NCBI GenBank assembly: GCA_029243385.1
Contig: JAQWSC010000004.1
Location: forward strand, 62,001 to 126,000
DNA length: 64,000 nucleotides
Source: Flavobacteriaceae bacterium
Lineage (GTDB): Bacteria > Bacteroidota > Bacteroidia > Flavobacteriales > Flavobacteriaceae
Reading direction: 5' to 3'
Below the pieces are notes generated by a model. The model was not told where the DNA came from and ran no database searches. It saw only the letters and a program-made list of their open reading frames with translations. Both the position numbers and the translations under genes were made by a program. Positions 46,657 through 54,613 of the stretch are shown in pieces (position 1 is the first letter of the stretch; each line of letters begins with the position of its first letter).

Positions 46657-47886
46657 CTAACTTATTTTTAAAACGGTAAAATGCATGGCTTGAAGATCTG
46701 CCCAGAAGTCAGGGTATGACTTGCTTACCACCTCTGCATCGTTAATAGAGATGGACGTTTTTAAAGCCAAGGGTGCAAAGGCCATTGCCATACGGTGATC
46801 GTTATAGGTGTCAATAGCAATATTTTCAGCAATAATTGATGTGCTTTTTAAATGGAGACTATCGTTGGTCACAGTAATTTTAGCTCCCAATTTTGAAAGT
46901 TCTGTGTTGAGTGCTTCCAAACGGTCGGTTTCTTTGATTTTGAGTGTATGCAGGCCCGTTAAATCGCATGAAATTCCCAACCCAAAACAGCTTACAGCTA
47001 TAGTTTGAGCAATGTCGGGAGCGTTGGACAAATCCAACGAAATGTTTTTGGGAAGCACCGTGTTTTTTTTCTTAGAAAGCACCAAGCTGTGTCCTTGGAA
47101 ATTGGTTTCAACTCCAAGTTGACAATAGATTTCTTGCAATACACTGTCGCCTTGCAAGCTCTCTTTTTTATAGCTTTCAATTTTAATTTCAGATTCCTCT
47201 GACAAAGCGGCTATGCTATAAAAATAAGATGCAGAACTCCAATCGGATTCTACTCTGACAACCTGATCTTTGATACTTGAAGCGGCATGAACCTTAATGG
47301 TATTTCCTTCGAATGAACTGGAAACGCCTATTTGGTTTAATAGCGATAGGGACATTTTTATATAAGGAATGGAAGTGATTTTTCCTTCCAAAACAACGGT
47401 CAATCCATTGGGTAGTGAAGGCGCTATTAGCAATAGAGCCGTGATATATTGACTGCTAACATGAGCAGGCAAGGTCACTTGACTTCCTTTAAGTTTTTTT
47501 CCACGAATCTTTAGAGGAGGAAATCCTTTGTTTTTTTCATACTCAATATCCGCTCCGAGTTGACCTAGAGCCTCTACCAATATTTGAATCGGTCGTTCTT
47601 GCATTCGCTGTGAACCCGTTAGACTAAACTCTTTACCTTCTTGTATAGACAAATACGCTGTCAAAAACCGCATGGCAGTTCCTGCATGATGAATATCAAT
47701 AAGTCCGTGTGAAGTAGCAAGAGCTGTCTGCATAGTTACTGTATCATCGGAATTGGATAGATTTTCTAAAACCAAATTCGGAAACAGTGCTTGTAACAAC
47801 AACAAACGGTTGGATTCACTTTTGGAACCTGTAACGGATAAAGATTGCTGAATTTTTTTGGATAGATGCTGAAGCGATACGTTCAT
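46657..47886 (-). CDS. aroA: 3-phosphoshikimate 1-carboxyvinyltransferase (EPSP synthase)
   Basis: 409 residues, two-domain EPSP synthase. Family blocks: VTGSKSESNRLLLLQAL, HHAGTAMRFLTAYL, RMQERPIQILVEAL, and LKIKETDRLEAL with YNDHRMAMAFAPLAL near the end. It joins PEP to shikimate 3-phosphate, the step before chorismate synthase. It is the last gene of a seemingly continuous minus-strand operon starting at pheA, so its supply of chorismate precursor may share the phenylalanine-responsive leader. Confidence 0.95.
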   Translation of the reverse strand: MNVSLQHLSKKIQQSLSVTGSKSESNRLLLLQALFPNLVLENLSNSDDTVTMQTALATSHGLIDIHHAGTAMRFLTAYLSIQEGKEFSLTGSQRMQERPIQILVEALGQLGADIEYEKNKGFPPLKIRGKKLKGSQVTLPAHVSSQYITALLLIAPSLPNGLTVVLEGKITSIPYIKMSLSLLNQIGVSSSFEGNTIKVHAASSIKDQVVRVESDWSSASYFYSIAALSEESEIKIESYKKESLQGDSVLQEIYCQLGVETNFQGHSLVLSKKKNTVLPKNISLDLSNAPDIAQTIAVSCFGLGISCDLTGLHTLKIKETDRLEALNTELSKLGAKITVTNDSLHLKSTSIIAENIAIDTYNDHRMAMAFAPLALKTSISINDAEVVSKSYPDFWADLQAMHFTVLKIS

Positions 47887-47892
47887 GAAGAA

Positions 47893-48219
47893 TTATTGCA
47901 ATTTTGGATTGTTCTGATGGCGATCGTGATCGCGTTCTGTTTTTAGTTGTAATTTTTTGTCGAAAGAGGCTTGTAAATCAACTCCGGTTTGGTTGGCTAG
48001 GCACAAAACTACAAACAGCACATCGGCGAGTTCTTCTCCCAAATCCTTTGATTTGTCGCTTTCTTTTTCGGACTGCTCTCCATATCGCCTGGCAATAATT
48101 CGAGCTACTTCGCCTACTTCCTCTGTGAGCTGCGCCATGTTGGTAAGTTCATCAAAATAACGAACTCCGTGTTTTTTTATCCAGAAGTCAACAGCTTCTT
48201 GTGCGGCTTTTAAATTCAT
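47893..48219 (-). CDS. MazG-like nucleotide pyrophosphohydrolase
   Basis: 108 residues, a single all-alpha NTP pyrophosphatase domain. The metal-binding pairs EEVGEVAR and EELADVLFV are present, typical of the MazG/iMazG superfamily. It likely hydrolyses non-canonical or surplus NTPs to NMPs in the cytoplasm. It sits 17 bp after dtd and 6 bp before aroA, inside the operon. Confidence 0.88.
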   Translation of the reverse strand: MNLKAAQEAVDFWIKKHGVRYFDELTNMAQLTEEVGEVARIIARRYGEQSEKESDKSKDLGEELADVLFVVLCLANQTGVDLQASFDKKLQLKTERDHDRHQNNPKLQ

Positions 48220-48236
48220 CTTTCAAATATACTTTA

Positions 48237-48689
48237 TTATTCTTTTTGTTTGGAATCCATAACGATGGTAACGGGACCGTCATTTAGCAAGCTTACTTTC
48301 ATGTCGGCACCAAACACTCCTGTTTGAACAGGATTTGCAGAAAAACCTTGAAGTTGTTCTACAAAGTAGTTGTACAAAGTGGTTGCTTGCTCATGCTTGG
48401 CTGCCTTGATATAGGAAGGGCGGTTTCCTTTTTTGGTAGCTGCATGCAACGTAAATTGACTCACTACAAGAGCCTCTCCATTAATATCTGTCATGGAGCA
48501 ATTCATAACACCCTTCGTGTCATTAAAAATTCGCAATTGTACAATTTTCTTTGCTAACCAGTCAGCGTCCTCTTTTGTATCAGCCGTTTCAACTCCGATT
48601 AAAATCATTAAACCGGATCCAATGGATGCGATTGTTTGGTAGTTTACCACTACCGAAGCTTCTGAAACACGTTGGACTACTACTCTCAT
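48237..48689 (-). CDS. dtd: D-aminoacyl-tRNA deacylase
   Basis: 150 residues, the normal DTD length. Motifs MRVVVQRVSEASV at the N-terminus, SQFTLHAATKKGNRPSY, and the cross-subunit NDGPVTIVMDS near the C-terminus. It strips D-amino acids (D-Tyr, D-Phe and others) and mischarged Gly from tRNAs. Its start overlaps the rsgA stop (ATGA). Its place in an operon for Phe and Tyr synthesis is fitting, although similar rsgA-dtd pairs also occur elsewhere. Confidence 0.96.
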   Translation of the reverse strand: MRVVVQRVSEASVVVNYQTIASIGSGLMILIGVETADTKEDADWLAKKIVQLRIFNDTKGVMNCSMTDINGEALVVSQFTLHAATKKGNRPSYIKAAKHEQATTLYNYFVEQLQGFSANPVQTGVFGADMKVSLLNDGPVTIVMDSKQKE

Positions 48690-49633
48690 TCAATCCAAAA
48701 ATCAATTCGGTAATGTTCTTCTTCTCCCGCAAGCAATGAACAATAGCTTTTATAACGCGAAAGAGCAATTTCTCCCTTATCAAGTGCTTTTTTAACAGCA
48801 CATTGGGGTTCTTCTTTGTGCAAGCAATTATGAAACTTGCACTCCGCTTTTCGTTCGAAAAATTCTGGAAAAAAATCTCCAATTTCAGGTTTTTCTATAT
48901 CTACTACTCCAAATCCTTTGATTCCGGGCGTATCAATAATCTTGGCATCAAAATCAAGATCATACATTTGAGCAAATGTTGTGGTGTGTTGACCTTGAGA
49001 ATGTTGGGTAGAAATCGAAGCTGTTTTGATGGCTAAAAAAGGGGCTATGGTATTAACCAATGTGGATTTCCCAACACCACTATGACCCGAAAACATAGAA
49101 ACTTTTCCTTTCATTTTCGACTGAACACGATCTACATTGAGCCCATTGAGCGCAGAAATTTCAATACATTCATAACCGATTTTTTCATAAATGGCTTTCA
49201 AATCACGCACTTGTGTCAGTTCGGTTTTTGAATAAACATCTTCTTTGTTAAAAAGCAATACTACTGGAACTCCATAGGCTTCGGCAGCCACCAAAAATCG
49301 ATCTATAAAAGCTGGATGTGTTGGTGGATTGTTGAGCGTAATCATCAAAAAAACACAATCAATATTGGCAGCAATAATATGTGTTTGTTTGGATAAATTA
49401 ACAGACTTACGAACGATATAATTTTTTCGATCGTAAATCTGATGAATAACTCCTTGCAGTTGATTCTCGTTGTCCTCTATTTCAAAGTCAACCCAATCAC
49501 CAACAGCGACTGGGTTTGTACTTTTAATACCTTGAATGCGAAACTTTCCTTTGATTCGACATTCGTAAAAAGAATCGTTTTCTGCCTTAACAGTGTACCA
49601 ACTTCCCGTAGATTTGTAAACAAGTCCTTTCAT
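48686..49633 (-). CDS. rsgA: Ribosome small-subunit-dependent GTPase RsgA
   Basis: 315 residues with OB-fold N-terminus (YKSTGSWYTVKA), a circularly permuted GTPase domain (NKED precedes the P-loop GHSGVGKSTLVN; DTPGIKGFG is G3) and a C-terminal zinc-binding module (CKFHNCLHKEEPQCAVKKA). It checks 30S subunit maturation. A 54-bp gap separates it from the DAHP synthase gene, where I see no convincing promoter, only a short GTTAC/GTAAC inverted repeat. Confidence 0.96.
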   Translation of the reverse strand: MKGLVYKSTGSWYTVKAENDSFYECRIKGKFRIQGIKSTNPVAVGDWVDFEIEDNENQLQGVIHQIYDRKNYIVRKSVNLSKQTHIIAANIDCVFLMITLNNPPTHPAFIDRFLVAAEAYGVPVVLLFNKEDVYSKTELTQVRDLKAIYEKIGYECIEISALNGLNVDRVQSKMKGKVSMFSGHSGVGKSTLVNTIAPFLAIKTASISTQHSQGQHTTTFAQMYDLDFDAKIIDTPGIKGFGVVDIEKPEIGDFFPEFFERKAECKFHNCLHKEEPQCAVKKALDKGEIALSRYKSYCSLLAGEEEHYRIDFWIE

Positions 49634-49687
49634 AGTTACAAAGTAACAATTTTTTGAAAGATGGCAGTATTAAAGCGCTCAAACATA

Positions 49688-50770
49688 TTATCCGTTGATA
49701 ATACGCTCCTGATGGTTGATCGATTCTTGATGAATTGCTTTAAACATTCGAAGAATAAACTCTTCACTCAATCCTTTTTCTTGCCCTTCTAGGATCATTT
49801 TTCCTAAAATTTCATTCCATCGTTTGGATTGGAGAACAGCTACATTGTTTTGTTTTTTCAGCTCACCGATACTCAAAGCAACTTTCATACGCTTTCCAAG
49901 GGTATCAATCATTCCATGATCAATAACGTCGATTTGCGTACGAAGGGTATTGAGTTTGTTGGTAAATTCAACGGCATCGCTTGTTTCGGTACGAATTTTC
50001 AAGTCTTTCATCATTTGAATCAATACTGCGGGCGTGATTTGCTGTGCAGCATCACTCCATGCATTGTCTGGATCCCAATGTGTTTCCACCATCAATCCAT
50101 CAAAATTAAGATCCAAAGCGGTTTGACAAATCTCTTGTAAAATATCTCTACGTCCAGCAATATGGGAAGGGTCGCAAATCAAAGGAAGGTCTGGAAAACG
50201 GTTTTGGAACTCAATAGCCAATTGCCATTCAGGATTGTTTCTGTAACGGGTTTTTTCATAAGTAGAAAATCCGCGATGAATAGCTCCTAATTTTTTAATA
50301 TTAGCAGAATACAAACGTTCAATTCCGCCCAACCAAAGTGCCAAATCTGGATTAACAGGGTTTTTTACCAATACTATTTTATCGGTTCCGTTAAGAGCAT
50401 CTGCAATTTCTTGAACAATAAATGGACTTACCGTAGATCGGGCTCCAATCCAAAGAATATCAATGTCGTGTTCCAAAGCCAATTTAACATGAGCTGCGTT
50501 GGCAACCTCAGTAGCAATCAACATTCCTGTTTCTTTTTTTACACGCTGAAGCCATTTCAATCCGATAGCACCTACGCCTTCAAACATACCAGGGCGTGTT
50601 CGAGGTTTCCATATTCCCGCTCTGAATACCGTTGCATCTGTGTCTTTTAGCTCGTGAGCAATTTTAAGAACCTGATCTTCTGTTTCTGCGCTACACGGTC
50701 CTGCGATTACGAGAGGATGACTCAATCCAAAGTCATTTAGCCATGTTCTCATGTCTTTATTGTTTTCCAT
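49688..50770 (-). CDS. Bifunctional DAHP synthase / chorismate mutase
   Basis: 360 residues in two parts. The first 260 or so form a type I-beta (KDOPS-like) DAHP synthase: VIAGPCSAETEDQ, FRAGIWKPRTRPG, WIGARSTVSPF, CDPSHIAGRRD. The last 95 are an AroQ-type chorismate mutase helix bundle (LNTLRTQIDVIDHGMIDTLGKRMKVA). It thus joins the first step of the shikimate pathway to the branch step to prephenate. The mutase domain may serve as an allosteric sensor, as known in related fusions. It follows tyrA by 7 bp. Confidence 0.93.
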   Translation of the reverse strand: MENNKDMRTWLNDFGLSHPLVIAGPCSAETEDQVLKIAHELKDTDATVFRAGIWKPRTRPGMFEGVGAIGLKWLQRVKKETGMLIATEVANAAHVKLALEHDIDILWIGARSTVSPFIVQEIADALNGTDKIVLVKNPVNPDLALWLGGIERLYSANIKKLGAIHRGFSTYEKTRYRNNPEWQLAIEFQNRFPDLPLICDPSHIAGRRDILQEICQTALDLNFDGLMVETHWDPDNAWSDAAQQITPAVLIQMMKDLKIRTETSDAVEFTNKLNTLRTQIDVIDHGMIDTLGKRMKVALSIGELKKQNNVAVLQSKRWNEILGKMILEGQEKGLSEEFILRMFKAIHQESINHQERIING

Positions 50771-50777
50771 AATTTAT

Positions 50778-51650
50778 CTATTTATTATTTTTTGATGTTA
50801 TTCCGTTTAAAATATTTTTTATGTGATTGGTGTTTGCCATACTTTCATACACTTTCTGAAAATCGTCATTCTCTACCCATGTTTTGAAAGCTTCTAAGTT
50901 GGCTATGTATTCTTTTAGCGATTCTACTACATTGGCTTTGTTTTCCTCAAAAATAGGCGTCCACATTGCCGGCGAACTTTTAGCGAGTCGAACGGTTGAC
51001 TCGAATCCACTTCCTGCCATATCAAAAATGTTTCGTTCATCTTTTTCTTTTTCAATGACTGTTTTTCCCAGCATAAAAGAGCTAATGTGTGACAAATGGG
51101 ATACGTAAGCGATGTGACGATCGTGTTCAATGGGATCCATATAGCTCAAACGCATTCCGAGTTTGGTAAATAATAAAACTGCTTTTTCGAGCAATTTTGA
51201 ATCTGTTTTGTGCGACTCGCACAAAATATTCGTTTTATGTTCAAACAAATTTTCCACAGCCGCTTTTGGTCCAGAAAACTCGGTTCCTGCAATCGGATGA
51301 GCTGCCAAAAAATGATTCCGATGTTTGTGATTGGCAATTTCTTGGCACAAAGATGCTTTGGTAGAACCTACGTCAAAAACAAGGGTGTTTTTTCCAATAT
51401 TGTCCAATACACTCGATAGTATCTTTTTGCAAGCTCCAACGGGAATTGCTATGACAACCATATCGTTATCTGCTAATTGATCCAAAGTGGTTTCTTCATC
51501 GATGATACCCAGTTCAATGGCTTCAGATATATGACCCGCATTTTGGTCGATCCCCAAACGCTTGGTGTTTGGAAACAGTCGCTTCATGTCCAATGCCATT
51601 GAGCCTCCTATCAATCCTATACCGATAAAAGTTATTTTTAAGGGTTCCAT
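50778..51650 (-). CDS. tyrA: Prephenate dehydrogenase
   Basis: 290 residues. The N-terminal NAD-binding motif is IGIGLIGGSMALDM, then FDVGSTKASLC and AAHPIAGTEFSGP with the catalytic His in HPIAG. It oxidatively decarboxylates prephenate to 4-hydroxyphenylpyruvate for tyrosine. There is no mutase or ACT domain fused. It overlaps the aminotransferase gene upstream by 13 bp and belongs to the Phe/Tyr operon. Confidence 0.94.
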   Translation of the reverse strand: MEPLKITFIGIGLIGGSMALDMKRLFPNTKRLGIDQNAGHISEAIELGIIDEETTLDQLADNDMVVIAIPVGACKKILSSVLDNIGKNTLVFDVGSTKASLCQEIANHKHRNHFLAAHPIAGTEFSGPKAAVENLFEHKTNILCESHKTDSKLLEKAVLLFTKLGMRLSYMDPIEHDRHIAYVSHLSHISSFMLGKTVIEKEKDERNIFDMAGSGFESTVRLAKSSPAMWTPIFEENKANVVESLKEYIANLEAFKTWVENDDFQKVYESMANTNHIKNILNGITSKNNK

Positions 51651-52792
51651 CTAATCAATGCTTCTTTAATTAATTCTTCTGACACACATAGAGAGAATCG
51701 AATGTATCCTTCTCCTTGAGAACCAAAGATAGTTCCTGGGGTAATGAATACGTGTTTGTTATACAAAATCTCATCAATAAATTCTTCTGAGCTTGGCGCT
51801 CCTTTGGGCAATTTTGCCCAAACAAACATTCCTGAAGCCGAACGGTCATATTGACATCCCAATACATCGGCCAGTTTCCAAACCCATTCTCTTCGCTTAC
51901 GATACAAATCGTTCATTGAATCATACCATGTTTCTGCGCTACGAAGTGCTGCGATAGCTCCCTTTTGTATCCCATAAAACATTCCCGAATCCATGTTGCT
52001 TTTGACTTTCAGTACGTTCTGAATAAGAGCTGCAGGCCCTACAAGCATTCCAACACGCCATCCTGCCATATTGAAAGTTTTGCTCAACGAGTTCAGCTCC
52101 ATAACTGGATCGTCATTTTGGGCGTGAGTTAATAAACTCATGGGAGCGTCGTTTAAAATAAAACTGTAAGGGTTATCATTTACAATGAGGATATCGTGTT
52201 TTTTAGCGAAAGAAATCAAATCAGAGAATAAGGCAACTGTTGCCGATGCGCCTGTCGGCATGTGTGGGTAATTAATCCACATCAGTTTGACTTTAGAAAG
52301 ATCTTGCATTTCCAGTTTTTTCAAATCTGGCAACCAGTTTTCATTGGCTGACAGGTCATAAAACAAAGGTTCTGCTCCAACCAATCGAGTAACCGAAGTG
52401 TATGTTGGGTATCCTGGATTGGGAATCAATGCTTGATCGCCCTCATTCAGAAAAGCCATAGAAATATGCATAATTCCTTCTTTGGAACCCATTAACGGAA
52501 GAATCTGATTGTTATGATTGACTGCTACCTTGTATTTGTCTTTGTAAAAATTAGCAATTGCCATACGAAAGTCAGGTAGCCCTTGATAGCTTTGATATTT
52601 GTGAGCAGTTGCCATAGTCAAACTGCTTTTTAGAGCTTCAACCACTTGAGTTGGAGGCTCCGTATCTGGGCTTCCAATTCCCATATTAATAATAGGATTT
52701 CCCTTTGCCGCAAGCGTTGCCACTTCTCTTAACTTTTTGGAGAAATAATATTCTTCAACCGTATGCAGTCTATTGGCTATTTCAATACTCAT
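51638..52792 (-). CDS. PLP-dependent aminotransferase (class I/II), probably aromatic
   Basis: 384 residues, fold type I. The PLP lysine is in NSLSKTFNMAGWRVG; NPGYPTYTS, WINYPHMPTG and the C-terminal RFSLCV Arg for the substrate carboxylate are present. Its location between pheA and tyrA indicates it transaminates phenylpyruvate and 4-hydroxyphenylpyruvate to Phe and Tyr. Family assignment is strong; substrate is by context. It overlaps pheA by four bases (ATGA). Confidence 0.9.
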   Translation of the reverse strand: MSIEIANRLHTVEEYYFSKKLREVATLAAKGNPIINMGIGSPDTEPPTQVVEALKSSLTMATAHKYQSYQGLPDFRMAIANFYKDKYKVAVNHNNQILPLMGSKEGIMHISMAFLNEGDQALIPNPGYPTYTSVTRLVGAEPLFYDLSANENWLPDLKKLEMQDLSKVKLMWINYPHMPTGASATVALFSDLISFAKKHDILIVNDNPYSFILNDAPMSLLTHAQNDDPVMELNSLSKTFNMAGWRVGMLVGPAALIQNVLKVKSNMDSGMFYGIQKGAIAALRSAETWYDSMNDLYRKRREWVWKLADVLGCQYDRSASGMFVWAKLPKGAPSSEEFIDEILYNKHVFITPGTIFGSQGEGYIRFSLCVSEELIKEALIRWNP

Positions 52793-53610
52793 TGTTTCTC
52801 GTTTTTATAAGCGCCATGAATCTTGAACGATTCGGTCATGATTACTAAAACACTTTTTGCTTTTTCATAATGTAGCAGGTCATCAAAAGTTACATCGACA
52901 AAAAAGGCATATTTCCAGGGGGATTTTATAATCGGAAGCGATTGAATTTTCGTCAAGTTAATTGAGCAATCACTCAATACGTTCAAAATAGCTGCTAAAC
53001 TTCCTCGCTTGTGATCCAAAACAAACTTAAAAGAGGCTTTGTTAATTCCAGAAATATCATCAACTGGCTGTGCTTTAAGAATCACAAAACGGGTGGCATT
53101 ATTTTCTATGGATTGAATGTTTTTTGCCAAAATTTCCAATCCGTACAATTGGGCTGCCGATTGGCTAGCAATAGCTGCAACTCCTTCCAGTTTTTGCGTA
53201 CTGATTTTTTGAGCTACCTCTGCTGTATCTTTATCTTCCAGCAAGCGAATGTGTGGGTATTGATCAAAAAAATCTTTACACTGCAACAACGCCATCGGAT
53301 GAGAGGCCACCTCCTTTATGTCGGAAATAGCAGTTCCAGGAAGTGCCATCAGCTGATGATGAATGTTTAAATAGTGTTCGCCAACAATTTGCAAATTGTA
53401 ATCATCAATCAAGGCATAGTTAGGAATAATGGATCCCGCTATGGAATTCTCAAGTGCCATGACAGCATAGTCGCTTTTTCCACTATGCAAACTTTTTGCA
53501 AGTGAATCAAACGTCAAGCACTCTTCCCACAACTGATCGTCTCCAAAATACTCACAAGCAACTTGGTGATGATAAGAGCCTTTAATTCCTTGTATGGCTA
53601 TGGTCTTCAT
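52789..53610 (-). CDS. pheA: Prephenate dehydratase with ACT domain
   Basis: 273 residues. The PDT catalytic domain covers about 1-180 (IQGIKGSYHHQVAC, ALENSIAGSI, and NNATRFVIL with the catalytic Thr). The ACT regulatory domain follows (KRGSLAAILNVLSDCSINLTKIQSLP). The usual ACT motifs GAL and ESRP are GSL and QSLP here, so Phe binding may differ. No chorismate mutase is fused; that activity is encoded downstream. It is the first structural gene behind a Phe leader peptide and terminator at 53625-53764. Confidence 0.95.
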   Translation of the reverse strand: MKTIAIQGIKGSYHHQVACEYFGDDQLWEECLTFDSLAKSLHSGKSDYAVMALENSIAGSIIPNYALIDDYNLQIVGEHYLNIHHQLMALPGTAISDIKEVASHPMALLQCKDFFDQYPHIRLLEDKDTAEVAQKISTQKLEGVAAIASQSAAQLYGLEILAKNIQSIENNATRFVILKAQPVDDISGINKASFKFVLDHKRGSLAAILNVLSDCSINLTKIQSLPIIKSPWKYAFFVDVTFDDLLHYEKAKSVLVIMTESFKIHGAYKNEKQ

Positions 53611-53624
53611 AAAATTGTTTTAAC

Positions 53625-53654
53625 AAAAAAAAGCCCTGATGTTTATCAGGACTT
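53625..53654 (-). terminator. Regulated intrinsic terminator of the phe attenuator
   Basis: Minus strand AAGTCCTGAT (53654-53645), loop AAAC, ATCAGGGCTT (53640-53631): 10 bp with one G-U pair, followed by six T. It sits 14 bp before the pheA ATG. Its 5' arm can alternatively pair with CAGGGCTTT at 53703-53695, inside the leader-peptide frame. Confidence 0.92.
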
Positions 53655-53683
53655 TACTTTGTATGTTTTTGATTGTTTGTCAA

Positions 53684-53764
53684 CTACACTAACGAAAGCC
53701 CTGCTTTTTTTCCATAAAAGAAAAAAAAGAAGAAAAGGCTTTTGAAATAAGTTGATTGCAACAT
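53684..53764 (-). CDS. Phenylalanine leader peptide (attenuator)
   Basis: 26 codons from ATG at 53764 to TAG at 53686-53684. The sequence starts MLQSTYFKSL, continues with six consecutive Phe codons (11-16) and then Tyr17; seven Phe and two Tyr in total. Region 1 (AAAAGCC, 53743-53737) lies just before the Phe run and can pair with region 2 (GGGCTTT, 53701-53695) near the end of the frame; region 2 can alternatively pair with region 3, the terminator 5' arm. Ribosome stalling at the Phe codons would free region 2 to form the antiterminator. It controls pheA and probably the whole downstream operon. Confidence 0.92.
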   Translation of the reverse strand: MLQSTYFKSLFFFFFFYGKKAGLSLV

Positions 53765-53781
53765 TATTTTTAATTAAGTTG

Positions 53782-53811
53782 CTAAAGTACTACTCCCAAG
53801 CGAAATAGCAA
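53782..53811 (-). promoter_or_regulatory. Promoter of the phe leader and operon
   Basis: Minus strand TTG (53811-53809, within a T-run), 19-bp spacer, TACTTTAG (53789-53782), one mismatch to TAnnTTTG. Transcription would begin only about ten bases before the leader-peptide ATG. Confidence 0.65.
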
Positions 53812-53866
53812 AAAATGAAGGGTTTTTTTTGAAAAAAAATTATTAGAGAACCAACACATTGACTTT

Positions 53867-54613
53867 CTAATCAATGATAAGACTTCCTTTATAATGTTCG
53901 GTCACATCAATAATTGGAGGTGTATTTTTAAGAATTACATTTCCTGTTGCGTATAAATTTCCAGAAATCTTGTCGATAGGATGCAGAATTAAATCATTGG
54001 AACCTCTATGATATATCACGATTTCGTCTGCCTCCAAATTTTCTCCTTCAAAACGAGTGCTTCCCGATGCAACAAATATATTGAGTGTTTTAACGTGCCC
54101 CGAAACAATAAAGTTTGAAAAACCATTGGTAACCGTTCTCAATGAATTGCACATCAATTCGAGATTAAAATCTCCCGTATTATTTAAGGATGTGTCTCGA
54201 TGATTTTCTGAAAGCAACACCAAAGAAGGATATGCCAACAACCCCTCAGAATTTATATTGTACTGGGTAGAACTTCTTATTTCAGTCAAATTTGGAGCAC
54301 TAATTTTTACGTGTACAGGAGCGTAGTTCCTTACCCAATCGCAGTTATTGGGGTCTTCAATAATCAACTGACCTTCCACGACTCTGAATGAAACGTCATC
54401 AACTAAATTAGAACCCGTAGTAACTTCTACTTTTTGGCTGTCCGCTTGAGTGATTGTCAATGCTATGCCTTCATGTACCAATATTTTAGTGAATATTTCC
54501 AGCTTAACTTCTTGAGTGACCTCACGCCCACTAGATTGAAAGCAATCCTTAACTGATACTTTCATACAGGACTGAAAAACCAGTAAAACGAGTATGTAGC
54601 TAATTTTTTTCAC
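53867..54613 (-). CDS. GIN-domain (DUF2807) putative lipoprotein
   Basis: 248 residues, GTG start at 54613 within the right end of repeat copy C. The lipoprotein signal ends at Cys16 (LVFQSCMKV). The mature part is a repetitive beta-helix-like fold, matching the head GIN domain (DUF2807): LEIFTKILVHEGIALTITQ, then NLELMCNSLRTVTNG and FEGENLEADEIVIYHRGSN. Such proteins are secreted or membrane-anchored, and their function is unknown. The 5' end was probably once directly joined to the PagL-like gene (TGATG overlap) before the repeat arrived. Confidence 0.78.
   Translation of the reverse strand: MKKISYILVLLVFQSCMKVSVKDCFQSSGREVTQEVKLEIFTKILVHEGIALTITQADSQKVEVTTGSNLVDDVSFRVVEGQLIIEDPNNCDWVRNYAPVHVKISAPNLTEIRSSTQYNINSEGLLAYPSLVLLSENHRDTSLNNTGDFNLELMCNSLRTVTNGFSNFIVSGHVKTLNIFVASGSTRFEGENLEADEIVIYHRGSNDLILHPIDKISGNLYATGNVILKNTPPIIDVTEHYKGSLIID

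Noticed and set aside
49634-49687. Promoter between DAHPS/CM and rsgA
   Set aside because: TACTTTGT resembles a -7 element but lacks the TTTG phase and a -33 partner; it is not strong enough to list.
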